Source of the DNA: Stictocephala bisonia
Lineage: Eukaryota; Arthropoda; Insecta; Hemiptera; Membracidae
NCBI GenBank assembly: GCA_035578905.1
Contig: JAQJVL010000607.1
Location: forward strand, 310,001-374,000
Length of the DNA stretch: 64,000 nucleotides
Reading direction: 5' to 3'
The position numbers and the translations under genes are program-made. Under the pieces are notes generated by a model. The model made no database searches and had not been told where the DNA came from. It worked only from the letters and a program-made list of their open reading frames with translations. Each line of letters opens with the position of its first letter. Position 1 is the stretch's first letter. Below are positions 55,021 through 64,000 of this stretch, in pieces.

Positions 55021-57044
55021 GGTGTTTTAAAAGTCCCCCCACCCCCCCTATTAACTTTCTTATGAATACAGATAAAGTGATTTACTTCTGGGAATGTTTA
55101 TATGACCAACTAAGGAGTTTTTTTATGTATGCAAATTTTTTATACCCCCTCTCAAAAGGGGGTAGTTTGGGGGTAAGACAAAATTTTTAAATAGAAACCC
55201 CTATCAAATGACACATCATTTTAAAGGTAATATTAAAAGAAAAAGAATGGCGGAAACTAGAGGTCTCTAACATTAGTCTATCAAATTTGGTGGCAGTTTA
55301 AAGTTGGAATTATTTCATAAAACTCCCTAAGTAATTTTAGAACGAGAAAAATGGTCAAAATGCTGAACTCTCACCTCAATTTCACTCAGATGAGATGCTC
55401 GAAATGGCTACCATGAACTTCTTGACAGTAAAAAAGCCTGGATTGAAAACCACGTCTCACATTTTGTAAGATTTCAGGCGTGATAAGGTGGCAGGCCTCT
55501 TCGATTCTTGTCCTTAATTCATCGAGGTTTGCGGGCTTTGTGTCGTAAACTTTACTTTTGAGGAAACCCCAAAAGAAAAAATCCAGAGGTGAAAGGTCAG
55601 GTAAACGTACCGGCCACTCTACCAAAGTGCCACGTCGACCTATCCATCTATCGGGAAACGTTTGGTCTAGGAATGTCCGGACAAGCATATTGTAATGTGG
55701 AGGAGCACCATCTTGCTGAAATACAGGCTCATAAGTACCTTGTACTACCTCATTTATTCCTGGGACAATGCCGTTCCGTAAAATGTCCAAGTATTTAACG
55801 CCAGTTAAATTACCATCAATAAAGAATGGCCCAATAACAGGTTTCCCAAAATTCCAGCCCATACATTTAATTTTTGTGGCTGTTGCGTATGGGCTTCAAC
55901 CATCCAGTGGGGGTTACTGTTTGCCCAATAACGGCAGTTGTGCCGATTGACTGTCCCATGCAAAGAGAATGATGCTTCATCACTAAAACATATCTGTGAT
56001 ATTAAATTATTATTCTCTTCAATCTTCTGCAACATTTGCTCACAAAACTGAAGTCATCGGTCAGGGTCGTCTTCATTTAATTCTTGATTTAACTGTACTT
56101 TGTACGGGTGGAACTTGTGACGCTTTAACTCTTTGTGAACAGTATCTTTTGAAATTCCAACATCAAGGGCAGTGGACCGCAGAGATTCATGTGGGTTTGC
56201 AGCATAATTTGCTAAAACTTGAATTTGGATCTCTTCTGTCGCAATGACAGGGCGCCCTGATCGTGGTGCATCTTTGACACTAAAGTTTGTTGAGAATTTG
56301 TTTACTAAAAGTCTAATGTATGCCCTGTCTACTGGTCTATCCGGATAGGCAGCATTAAATAAACGAACTGCTTCATGAACATATCTCCTAGCTTCCCCAT
56401 AGACAATATCATCTCTACTTTATCTTCATTTGACCGAGCCATTTTTATTAAATACGAATAAAAAGAAATTTAACACAGTAACTGAACTGAAAGTGTTACA
56501 CGTACTAACTAGTAACCTAATAAGAGATAAGGAAGGAGCCACTGGTATTCCCAGGTTGCCCTACTGGACTTTGGTCAGACAAACCAAAACCAAATAAATG
56601 CTATGTTATTTGTGGTTTTTGGTGTTTGTTGATTCTTCTAATAACTTGTTTTACGATTAGGTGTCATTAGTTTTCAAAACTAACTGGTGGGTGAATGTTT
56701 TTTCTGCCTTACAACAATTTTAAATGTAACATAAGCTGCAGGGGTTTTATGAAATAATTCCAACTTTAAACTGCCACTAAATTTGATAGACTAATGTTAG
56801 AGACCTCTAATTTCCGCCATTCTTCTTCTTTTAATATTACCTTTAAAATGATGTGTCATTTGATAGGGGTTTCTATTTAAAAATTTTGACTTACCCCCAA
56901 ACTACCCCCTTTTGAGGGGGTGTAAAAAATTTGCATACATAAAAAAATCCTTAGTTGGTCATATAAACATTCCCAGAAGTAAATCTCTTTATCTGTATTC
57001 ATAAGAAAGTTAATAGGGGGGGGTGGGACTTTTAAGACACCCTG
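55018..57044. mobile_element. Mariner-superfamily transposon with long TIRs, 2.03 kb
   Basis: Starts CAGGGTGTTTTAAAAGTCCC and ends with its inverse (GGGACTTTTAAGACACCCTG), flanked by TA at 55,016-55,017 and 57,045-57,046 within AT repeats. The inverted repeats extend inward for about 310 bp (55,018-55,327 and 56,737-57,044) with few differences. It holds the broken transposase at 55,386-56,442. Confidence 0.95.
55386..56442 (-). pseudogene. Mariner-superfamily transposase, inactivated
   Basis: Cut-and-paste DDE transposase of the IS630/Tc1/mariner group. It starts MARSNEDKVEMIL at 56,442, continues after a frameshift near 56,398 as YVHEAVRLFNAAYPDRPVDR and VIATEEIQIQVLANYAANPH (helix-turn-helix region), then NQELNEDDPDR followed by an in-frame TGA. 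The first catalytic Asp is in ICFSDEASFSLHG (about 55,980). After another frameshift near 55,860 comes MGWNFGKPVIGPFFIDGNLT. The second catalytic Asp is in FQQDGAPPH and the third in LPDLSPLDFFFWGFLKSKVY. I count 42 residues between the last two, close to the DD41D type and unlike DD34D mariner. At least three lesions make this copy non-functional. Confidence 0.92.
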
Positions 57045-57304
57045 TATATATATATTCCACTGATAAGCTGGAATTGTAAACTACGGGAATTAGAACAGCA
57101 TTTTTGTGTTTGTTGTTGCTATTTCACCCACGTGACGTCATAGTAGTGCACGTGATACCTACCGTCTTCTTTCCTAGAGGTACCATAAACACTACGTACT
57201 TTGCATTATGTACAAGCCAGTAGCTACATGTTTTGTATTACTGAATGCGATAAGCACAATATAAATCAACGTAAACCCAGTACAAAGATCAGGTACTGTG
57301 CTAA

Positions 57305-57850
57305 TTATATAAAAATCTAATGGTGTCTGTCAGTCTGTATGTGTGTGTGTTACTCAATCACACAAAATATACTAGACCCATTCAGCTGAAACTTTGCATG
57401 GACATTCTTAGGGTCTCTGGTTAATACATAGGCCTATCTTTATTTTGAAATTCCATCAGGGCACCGCCCCAAGGGCTGTAAGAAGTATCAATGTAATCCC
57501 TATGGCAATACCAATTGATAATTGTTTATAATAATTTCATTAATTAGCTGTTGAAATAAACAAACAACGTACATAATTCTGAAGTAAATATTGTACCAAT
57601 CCTAACCACAACGCACTTTTGCACACACGTTTCTAGCGGAAGGAACCTGCACATTTTCAAAAAGGGAAACAAAGCTGTAAATGTTTTTTATAATATTGTT
57701 TCATAATACTTTTTTTTATAAAAATTATTACATTAAAAATCGTTTTAACAACAGAGTTAGCTTATTTCATCCATGTTTTGTATTACTGAGTTCAATAAGC
57801 ACAATATAAATCAATGTACACCCTCAACGAAGGACAGGTACTCTGCTAGT
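57305..57850 (+). repeat. Dispersed 0.5-kb repeat copy B, uninterrupted
   Basis: Begins TATATAAAAATCTAATGGTG and ends GGACAGGTACTCTGCTAGT. Direct neighbour and same orientation as copy A, giving a tandem pair. Class as discussed for the copy at 20,791-21,315. Confidence 0.78.
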
Positions 57851-58199
57851 GCTTTATAAATGTCAAACACCACTGACTGACTTATCACAGTTTCTCAAAA
57901 ACTATAACGCTTTGGGCCACAAAACTTGCCATAGATATTCTTATATATGCATAGTAGGAAGAGCTAAAATATGGCCAATAAGAAATGTCTAGGTACCAGC
58001 CAATCAGAGCCTTTGTTACTATGCACCATATTAATGAGAGAGCTTGGGATTTAAGAGGTTATTTTTTTTTATTTGTAATCAAGCAACGTGAAGAAAAATA
58101 ACAATCATACAAGTGACAAGGTTCGGACGTGAAGTGTGCAAGTGATTCCTAGTACATAAGAAGTCAAAGCAATTATTCCTATAACATTATTTTTACAAA

Positions 58200-59135
58200 T
58201 TATTGGTTGATACTGATAACTAAATCTACCAATCACATTAAAGCATTCAGCTAAAGAGTAAGCAAGATATTTATCACTTATCAGCTTGAATTGTAACTAT
58301 GGGAATTAGACAGGCTTGGGACTAACGATTAAAAATAATTAACGATTAAGTTTAATCGTTAGTTTTTCTGTTAACTTTTCAACTTATTCGTTAGTTTTGG
58401 GGATGTTTAACTTTTAACTTTAACTAGTTAACAAATTCACTAACGATTAAACTAACTCAGTTAGTTTTACAAACGAGGTACGGTTTGTCCCGTGGAATGT
58501 AGACAATGGCGGAGAAAGCGTCCAAAACTTTGGTCAAAGACCGGGCGTTTTCCTCAATCCCAAGTATTCGCCGACAAACAAAGTCATGAGTCACATCCCA
58601 CCCCTTTCCGCCATCTTCCTGCCCTGCCCATAATTAATAGACACACCCAACGTGTCCCATTGTTGTTTGTCCAAGACGTAGTCATAGTGTTAGTGATAAT
58701 ACTGGGAGACTTGAAGGTGGATTCATTTCAGTTTTAAAGTTTGCCGAGTGAATAATAAGTGTGTTGAATTAGTTTCCAGACGGTTTACGTTATGTATAAT
58801 AATAAAAGACAACAGTTTTTTTGTAAATAATTGTATGTATTCTTTCATGCCACATAAACTAACTTTTAACTTTTAATTTCAGTTACTTTTTTTAAAATTT
58901 AACTTTAATCAGTTAGTTTCATTGAACTCTAACTTTTAACTTCAATTAGTTAGTTTAATAGAGGATTAACTTTAACTTTATTCAGTTAAAAATAATTGTT
59001 AACTTTCCCAAGTCTGGAATTAGAACAGTATTGTTGTGTTTATTTGTTGTTCCACCCAGCTGTCACTTTGCCGATAGACCTATACGTCATATGAGATGCT
59101 CATGATACCTAACTTCTTCTTTTCTAGGTACTGTG
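58200..59135. mobile_element. TIR MITE paralogue, interrupted by a hAT-like element
   Basis: Left part 58,210-58,310 (GATAACTAAATCTACCAATC...GGGAATTAGA) and right part 59,017-59,135 (GAATTAGAACAGTATTGTTG...CATGATACCTAACTTCTTCT) match 54,915-55,000 and 57,060-57,186 of the other copy. The left terminus is not recognisable. Confidence 0.7.
58311..59016. mobile_element. hAT-like MITE with 8-bp target duplication, 706 bp
   Basis: The left end CAGGCTTGGGACTAACGATT and the right end, in reverse complement CAGACTTGGGAAAGTTAACA, are imperfect inverted repeats. GAATTAGA is duplicated on both sides (58,303-58,310 and 59,017-59,024). Subterminal sequence is full of TTAACTTTTAACTT-type short repeats on both sides, as in many hAT MITEs. 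The core 58,480-58,740, GC-richer, is shared with 13,675-13,815. An open frame of about 80 codons in the core looks incidental. Confidence 0.93.
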
Positions 59136-61465
59136 TGTATTTATTGATTTGTGTTGATTTTATACATTTAAGCCTTGGAACTTTATGAAATGGATAAAAC
59201 CAATATATTATGGATGAAAACTATAAAACCGTCTTGCTTATCAAAATATGATTTGTATGGTGTTTTATTCCACCTTTTAATAAAATAGTTGAAATAAAAT
59301 AAAATTTGAAAAACTCACTTTTGGGGGCACAAGAGATATAGAAAACCCCACTATTGAATGGGTTAGTTATATTATATAATTTATGATAAAAACAAACTAT
59401 TTATCAAAAGAGAGGAACTGCAATTATTTACATAATAAGTGTTAAGTTAAAATGGCTCTGAATATTATTAACATTAGTATAAGTTAGTAACAATTAACAT
59501 TTCATAAAAAAAATTACGATTCATTTTGATTGATACATAAATAAAAATACACACATATAAATAAATAAATAATTTAGTGTTAATAGATATTGAAAAATAG
59601 CTATATTTACATACAAAGTAAATACAGTATATACACACTAAAGTATACATAATTTTATAGTAAGAAATCATCACATATAAAAATCCCTGCATTGGACAAT
59701 ATTTTGGAATATTATTAAAAAATGTTTTGCATTATAAAATATTGCATTCTAGAGATATAAGACAAGCTCAGTTTTCTTTACATCCATTAAATCATTTATC
59801 TCCATTTAATACTTCGAAAACGATTTCTTCATTTGAGGAGGATATAGGTTACTTTGGCATACTTTTTAGGCTCTCCCTAAAGATTTAGATACAAAATGAG
59901 AGGAAATGTTAATTATTATACTTTTTATTATGCTTAACCTCAGTATATTACATTGTTATTTTAAGAGAAGATTGGTTATTAAAGTTAAACAATTTCTTAC
60001 AAAGAAATGAAAAATTACAATATATTAAATAAATTTTACCATATAGTTATTAATATTATTTGCTCCATTTTGTTTTAAGAAAACTTTTAAATTGTCCGCT
60101 TGATTTATTACATAAACTTAAAATATATTACTAAATCTTTTGGATTCCATTAATAATGATAATATTTAATTAGCATGTCAATTATTAATGTTCAAATTTC
60201 AAGTAGCGAGTATACACATACTTTATTTACAGAGAACAGGCAGCAGTAATGTCATTAGACCCTCAGCTGTCACAATTTGGGTGTCGTTATTTAGTTAAAA
60301 AATTAAATATATAGACACAGAGTGATTTAAACATTACAAAGTTCAAAAATTGATTGTATAAAAAAGCACAAGTATTCAGCGAGTCTTGAAATATTTTGAA
60401 ATTTTTAAAAATTTGGTAAGTAATAAATATCCTAATTTAAATCTTTAAGTATATTTTGACTTAACTTAAAAGTTTAAAGTAGGGAATCTTGACCAAAATT
60501 GAATTGATCAGTAGTATAATATCAAGTTTATCTACTATTTTTAAGCATAACATCTTGTTAAGAAAAATAAATACCTGATAAGTTATTACTTATTTTCTTA
60601 TTACTTCTAATTTAAAGTTATTTTTGTAAGAAGAGTTTAAAGCTGAGTATGTTTTAAGGATAAAAGAGCTCAGCTAGCTTACTTTTTATTAACAAGTAGT
60701 CCAGTTTTGATGGATTGCAGATAAACAAACATTTATATTTTACCTCTGTCTGAGGCTTCATTAGAGACCACTGAGAAGAGATATGGCTGCCAAAAATCTT
60801 GAATCTTAATTCAAGGTAAGCTATTTGAACTGTAATATCCTTATTTTAAGTTATATTAGAGGACATTAGTAGCAGAGATACGTCATCAGTAAACTTACAT
60901 GAGAAAAATAACTTTAAAAAACAGAAGTTATTGATGTCAGTATTTCTTTTATTAACAAGTAACAATAATAACTGTATCAAAAATGTGCTTTCTTGTGATT
61001 TATCTTCATCTAACTTGCATTTCATGTAAATGTTCTTATGATACCTTTAGATCTTAATTCCCTTCTTTGCAACATATATTTTTTTTGAGTAGAATCATGT
61101 TTATTTTCTAGTTATCAAAATAAAACTTTGGATGTCAGTTACTAAAAAAAAAAAAAAATGCCCATTGGGGCACAAAATGGGAATTAAGTACATTATTTGG
61201 TTACAAAAGTATGAAAACAATGCTATATAACTAGAAGAGCTAAAATAAACTTATATTTTAACTAACATTGGCACATTTAGTACAAAAACCACTCACTGTA
61301 TTATTAAAAATACAATTTATATAACAACCAACAATAATTTACTGTTGGCAAGAAAAGATCCTTGAAATGAGCAGAAACCCCTGCTAGTGTAGTGTATATT
61401 ACGTGTTTATCTAATGACAAATACATCACCCTACTTCAAACTTAAGTCATCTTGGTAAAATTACA
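59136..61465. other. Intergenic sequence and probable 3' UTR of the next gene
   Basis: AT-rich. A phrase GAGATACGTCATCAGTAAACTTACATGAG at about 60,877 resembles one arm of the 44.6-kb foldback. The part nearest 61,465 should be the 3' UTR of the minus-strand gene; no poly-A signal choice is secure. A-run at 61,144-61,158. Confidence 0.4.
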
Positions 61466-61837
61466 CTACGTATTAGCTATACTGGATGTGTAATCTGTAA
61501 AAACAGCATTAAGGAGTGGAGGACAACCATCAACTTTGATACCTCTTCTCTTCATACAGTCTAGTCTCTCCTGTAGGGTTTCTTTACCAGGCATTGAACC
61601 AGGGCCATCCATTATCTTTACACAAAGCTGCAACAAGGGGACGTAGTAACACAGAGAGTCTGTGTCACTGACCGACTCAAAACGGCAGACAGCTGTCTGT
61701 GCGTACTGTAGGGTGAACTGATTTCCAGCTGCCTCACAGCACGCCACCAGTAGGCACAGGACTTGCAACACCCTCGGGTGTCTGTTTGTGAACAACCTGT
61801 TCATCAACCGGAAACTGTGCTCCAGCAGGAAAGTAGC
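61466..61837 (-). CDS. Last coding exon of an unidentified gene
   Basis: A 372-nt minus-strand open exon from acceptor TTGGCACCAG|GCT to a TAG stop, encoding 123 residues. Base composition is clearly richer in GC and in codon-like pattern than the surroundings. It starts ATFLLEHSFRLMNRLFTNRH, then PRVLQVLCLLVACCEAAGNQ, and ends CMKRRGIKVDGCPPLLNAVF plus TDYTSSIANT. The first half looks like amphipathic helices of an ARM/HEAT-type repeat (a VLQ.LCLL pattern). There are nine cysteines, no signal peptide and no membrane segment. I do not recognise the family. Upstream exons must lie beyond the right edge, since 61.85-64 kb is retrotransposon. The polypyrimidine tract at the acceptor is weak. Confidence 0.72.
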   Translation of the reverse strand, partial: ATFLLEHSFRLMNRLFTNRHPRVLQVLCLLVACCEAAGNQFTLQYAQTAVCRFESVSDTDSLCYYVPLLQLCVKIMDGPGSMPGKETLQERLDCMKRRGIKVDGCPPLLNAVFTDYTSSIANT

Positions 61838-62049
61838 CTGGTGCCAAAACATATCAATAAATTTATTGTCATAGTTGTCTTTAAATGAATATGTGTGCCA
61901 AATTTAAACCATCAAAAGCATAAGAGACTGCTTCAGAATAAATTTTAATTTAATTGAAATTATTATCAGTGTAAACATATAAATGAGAGTAAATCTTAGT
62001 TTGTTTGTATGCTTATTGCATAGTAATTAGAGCTTCAAGCAATTTATGT
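61838..62049 (-). other. Intron sequence of the unidentified gene
   Basis: AT-rich sequence between the exon acceptor and the retrotransposon's GC-rich 5' end. Nothing else seen. Confidence 0.45.
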
Positions 62050-64000
62050 AATATCAATAAGCCACGAGTTGAGCCCTCGAACCCAGGGCCAGCCTCAGCT
62101 ACTGAGCGGGTTGTAGGTGGCAGATAGCGAATGTTCCACCTTGTAATTGATGAGGTGGACAGCTGCGAATAAGGGGCAACTCTAATAAGTAGTTCCGAAC
62201 CGAGGTCCGCAGGGGCAGCTGAGGTGTGTAGCTGACGGGTTTAGTGACTCCGTGGTACCCTGAACTTTACCCCACCCAACATACTTACAGTTACATGAAA
62301 ATGTGTTGTACAGGTGCATGTCCTGTTGGCCACAGGGGCTCTTGGGGGCGTGGATATGCTTGCAGGGAGGCGGTAAAATGAATATGGATTGACACTGATA
62401 CACACACATGAACACTTTTCAGGAAAACAAATGAATAAAGAAACAACAAGGAAAAACTCAAACATGCCAGTTGGATTGAGCAGCCCAGCTCATTGAGTTT
62501 CAGGGATAGCTACCGGCTCAACGGGAGAGACAGAAAGAAGATCGGGCTGCCCAGAGGAAAAGGGTGACCGAAGAAAGAAGAGCTGGATTGGAGGAAATGG
62601 ATTGGAGTTTCTACAAGCCAAACTCAATCATAGTATTGAGGCCTTCAATATACTAGCTAGAATTATGGGAGAAGGAGGAGTGAATGTTGCTCTGATTCAG
62701 GAACTGTGGATTCGGGATCACTGCATCAGGGGTCTTAACATTCCTACATTCAGCCTCCATGGGGGAATGGGCAGGCTGAAACCACGAGCTGCTATCTTGG
62801 TTGCTGGGATGGACAGTTGGTCCATACTGGAATTCTGTGGAGGAGATGTGGTTGCAGTGGAAATCAAACTGCAGGAAGTAGATGGCGTGGGGAGGAAACT
62901 GGTGGTAGCATTGGTGTACCTTCCATACGATAGAATCCTCCCACCATCAAAGGAGATGGTGGCGTTGGTCCACTACTGCCGGGGCAGGAATCTTGAACTC
63001 GTGGTCGGCTGCTACTCCAACTCTCACAATGAGGTTTGGGGCAGCAGTGACACGAACGAGAGGGGCCTTGCTCTTGCGGATCACCTGTGTAGGACCGATC
63101 TTTTGGTCCTTAACAAGGGTAACCTCTCAACCTTCTCAAATATTAACAGTGGGGAGCTTATGGACATAACTATAGTCTCAGCCTCAATGTTGTACCACAT
63201 CAGAGACTGGGAAGTGTTGCAGGAACCTTCTTTGTTGGACCACAGGCACATTCGTTTTGTGCTTGAGAGCCAGACAACACATAGGTTGTACAGTAACCAC
63301 AGACTGGCAGACTGGGCCTCATATTCTGAGGAACTGTCTGACAGACTGGACCAAATTCCAAAAGGCCAGTTCGATCTGGGTTGGTACTAGAGGAGAGAGT
63401 GGCACTCCTTACGGAGGTCGTGATCACCTCATATGAGAATAACTGCCCTTTGAACACAAAGGGGCGTGCAAAGCCAGAGATGGTCTCACAAATTGAAGGA
63501 CCATCGAAGGATGACAAGAAGGCTCCCTGGTAAGGCCAATCGTTCCGGCAGTGATGCTGACTGGTTAGTCTACTAGGATTTACAAAGAGAATATAGAAGG
63601 GAGGAACGTAGGTTCTCCAGGAAATCATGGAGAGACTTTTGTGCTTCTATAGAGAAGACCTCAGATATGTCTAGGCTTCATAGAGTGCTTGCCAAGGATC
63701 TTGGGAGGAGACTGTGTCCCCTCATTAAGGATGATGGGGAGAGGACCAGATCTGAAGAAGAGACTTTGCAACTTCTCTACGAGGCCCACTTTCTGGGCTC
63801 CGCCGAGGTTCCGGTGGTGGCCCGCCTTCGAGATGCGCTGGGGCCTCGCGCGCACTGGATTGAGGTTTAGAGAATTGTTACTGAACAAAAGATTAGGTGG
63901 ACAGTTGAGTGTTTCGCTACTTTCAAGAGCGCAGGGCCAGATGGTATCTTGTCTATGCTTCTGCAGAGGGGTTTGGGGGCCCTAATGCCTCATTTAACTG
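62050..64000 (+). mobile_element. R1/LOA-type non-LTR retrotransposon, 5' half, cut by window edge
   Basis: From about 62,050 the sequence turns GC-rich, with a 5' region containing GACTCCGTGGTACCCTGAAC. An endonuclease frame at 62,602-63,390 begins MEFLQAKLNHSIEAFNIL and has VNVALIQELWIRD, VVGCYSNSHNEVWGSSDTNE with RGLALADHL, and LLDHRHIRFVL. These are APE-type motifs in R1/LOA spacing; the usual CDSN is CYSN, a change at a catalytic aspartate. A frameshift near 63,380 moves to VLEERVALLTEVVITSYENN. After another break come SRLHRVLAKDLGRRLCPLIK and, at the very end, the RT start FKSAGPDGI (about 63,920-63,950). The rest of the RT is outside the window. It is antisense to the gene in whose intron it sits. 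Confidence 0.88.

Larger units (their letters stand above)
54818..57186. mobile_element. TIR MITE holding a mariner element
   Basis: The left end GGTAACTAGAAAAGCCGGTA...GTGACGCCACATGGGCGAAAT is inverted at the right end (reverse complement GGTACCTCTAGGAAAGAAGA...TGACGTCACGTGGGTGAAAT). Without the mariner it would be about 340 bp. A related copy, also interrupted but by a hAT-like element, is at about 58,200-59,135. Confidence 0.72.
54523..57304 (+). repeat. Dispersed 0.5-kb repeat copy A, expanded by nested insertions
   Basis: Begins TATATAAAAATCTAATGATG and carries GGTCTCTGATTAATACATAG and AATCAGCTGTTGGAATAAAT, like the copies at 20.8 and 57.3 kb. It is interrupted at about 54,818 and resumes at about 57,187, ending with GAATGCGATAAGCACAATAT...GGTACTGTGCTAAT. 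Copy B starts directly after. Confidence 0.75.

Noticed and set aside
58492..58737. 81-codon frame in the hAT-like MITE core
   Set aside because: Lies in non-coding MITE sequence; the same DNA at 13.7 kb does not keep the frame. A captured exon remains possible but is not supported.
63200..63628. 142-codon minus-strand frame at the right end
   Set aside because: Opposite to the endonuclease/RT coding strand of the retrotransposon; shadow frame.
1..64000. CRISPR array, operons or bacterial regulatory sites
   Set aside because: No regular spacer-repeat arrays; tandem repeats are minisatellites and microsatellites. Introns and the repeat types show nuclear eukaryotic DNA.

Overview
This looks like AT-rich nuclear DNA from an arthropod, most likely an insect. 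The protein-coding sequence is cut into small exons with GT/AG boundaries inside large introns, there is one eukaryotic tRNA gene, and most of the rest is transposable-element debris: non-LTR reverse transcriptases, mariner, piggyBac-like, hAT-like and pogo-like DNA elements, and SINEs. A hemipteran host would fit the style of the repeats, but nothing seen proves the order.

The main gene is on the minus strand from 29,089 to the left edge. Ten exons, with splice phases that agree at every junction, encode the first 615 residues of a MEGF8 (multiple EGF-like domains 8) orthologue: N-terminal leader, CUB domain, two EGF modules, and the first kelch propeller. Two of the exons (15,459-15,619 and 12,615-12,715) are short, have no long ORF of their own, and were found by following phase and homology. 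The gene continues beyond position 1. Its introns hold RT fragments, a pogo-like element, a mariner-type MITE, hAT-like and SINE copies, and a decayed piggyBac transposase.

The region just 3' of, across and upstream of MEGF8 exon 1 (27.5-32.8 kb) holds four separate non-autonomous elements, each bounded by TTAA and with short inverted ends; one of them splits an RT pseudogene. A decayed piggyBac-type transposase lies about 3 kb away, at 23.7-24.5 kb. From 32.8 to 61.4 kb I see no protein-coding host exon, only a tRNA-Pro(AGG) gene at 34,921 and repeats. This stretch includes clear nested insertions: a 3.07-kb antisense EN-RT element inside a sense RT at 45.1-49.3 kb, and a three-level nest at 54.5-57.3 kb (dispersed 0.5-kb repeat > TIR MITE > mariner with about 310-bp TIRs). 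A hAT-like MITE at 58.3-59.0 kb has an 8-bp target duplication and an empty-site paralogue in the same window.

At 61,466-61,837 (minus) lies a conserved-looking last coding exon of another gene that I cannot name. The right end (about 62.05-64.0 kb, plus) is the 5' half of an R1/LOA-type retrotransposon with an endonuclease domain, a frameshift and the start of an RT, running off the window.

A minisatellite with a GGGTGGGTGGGT-rich unit of about 32-40 bp recurs at seven places, three of them inside other mobile elements.
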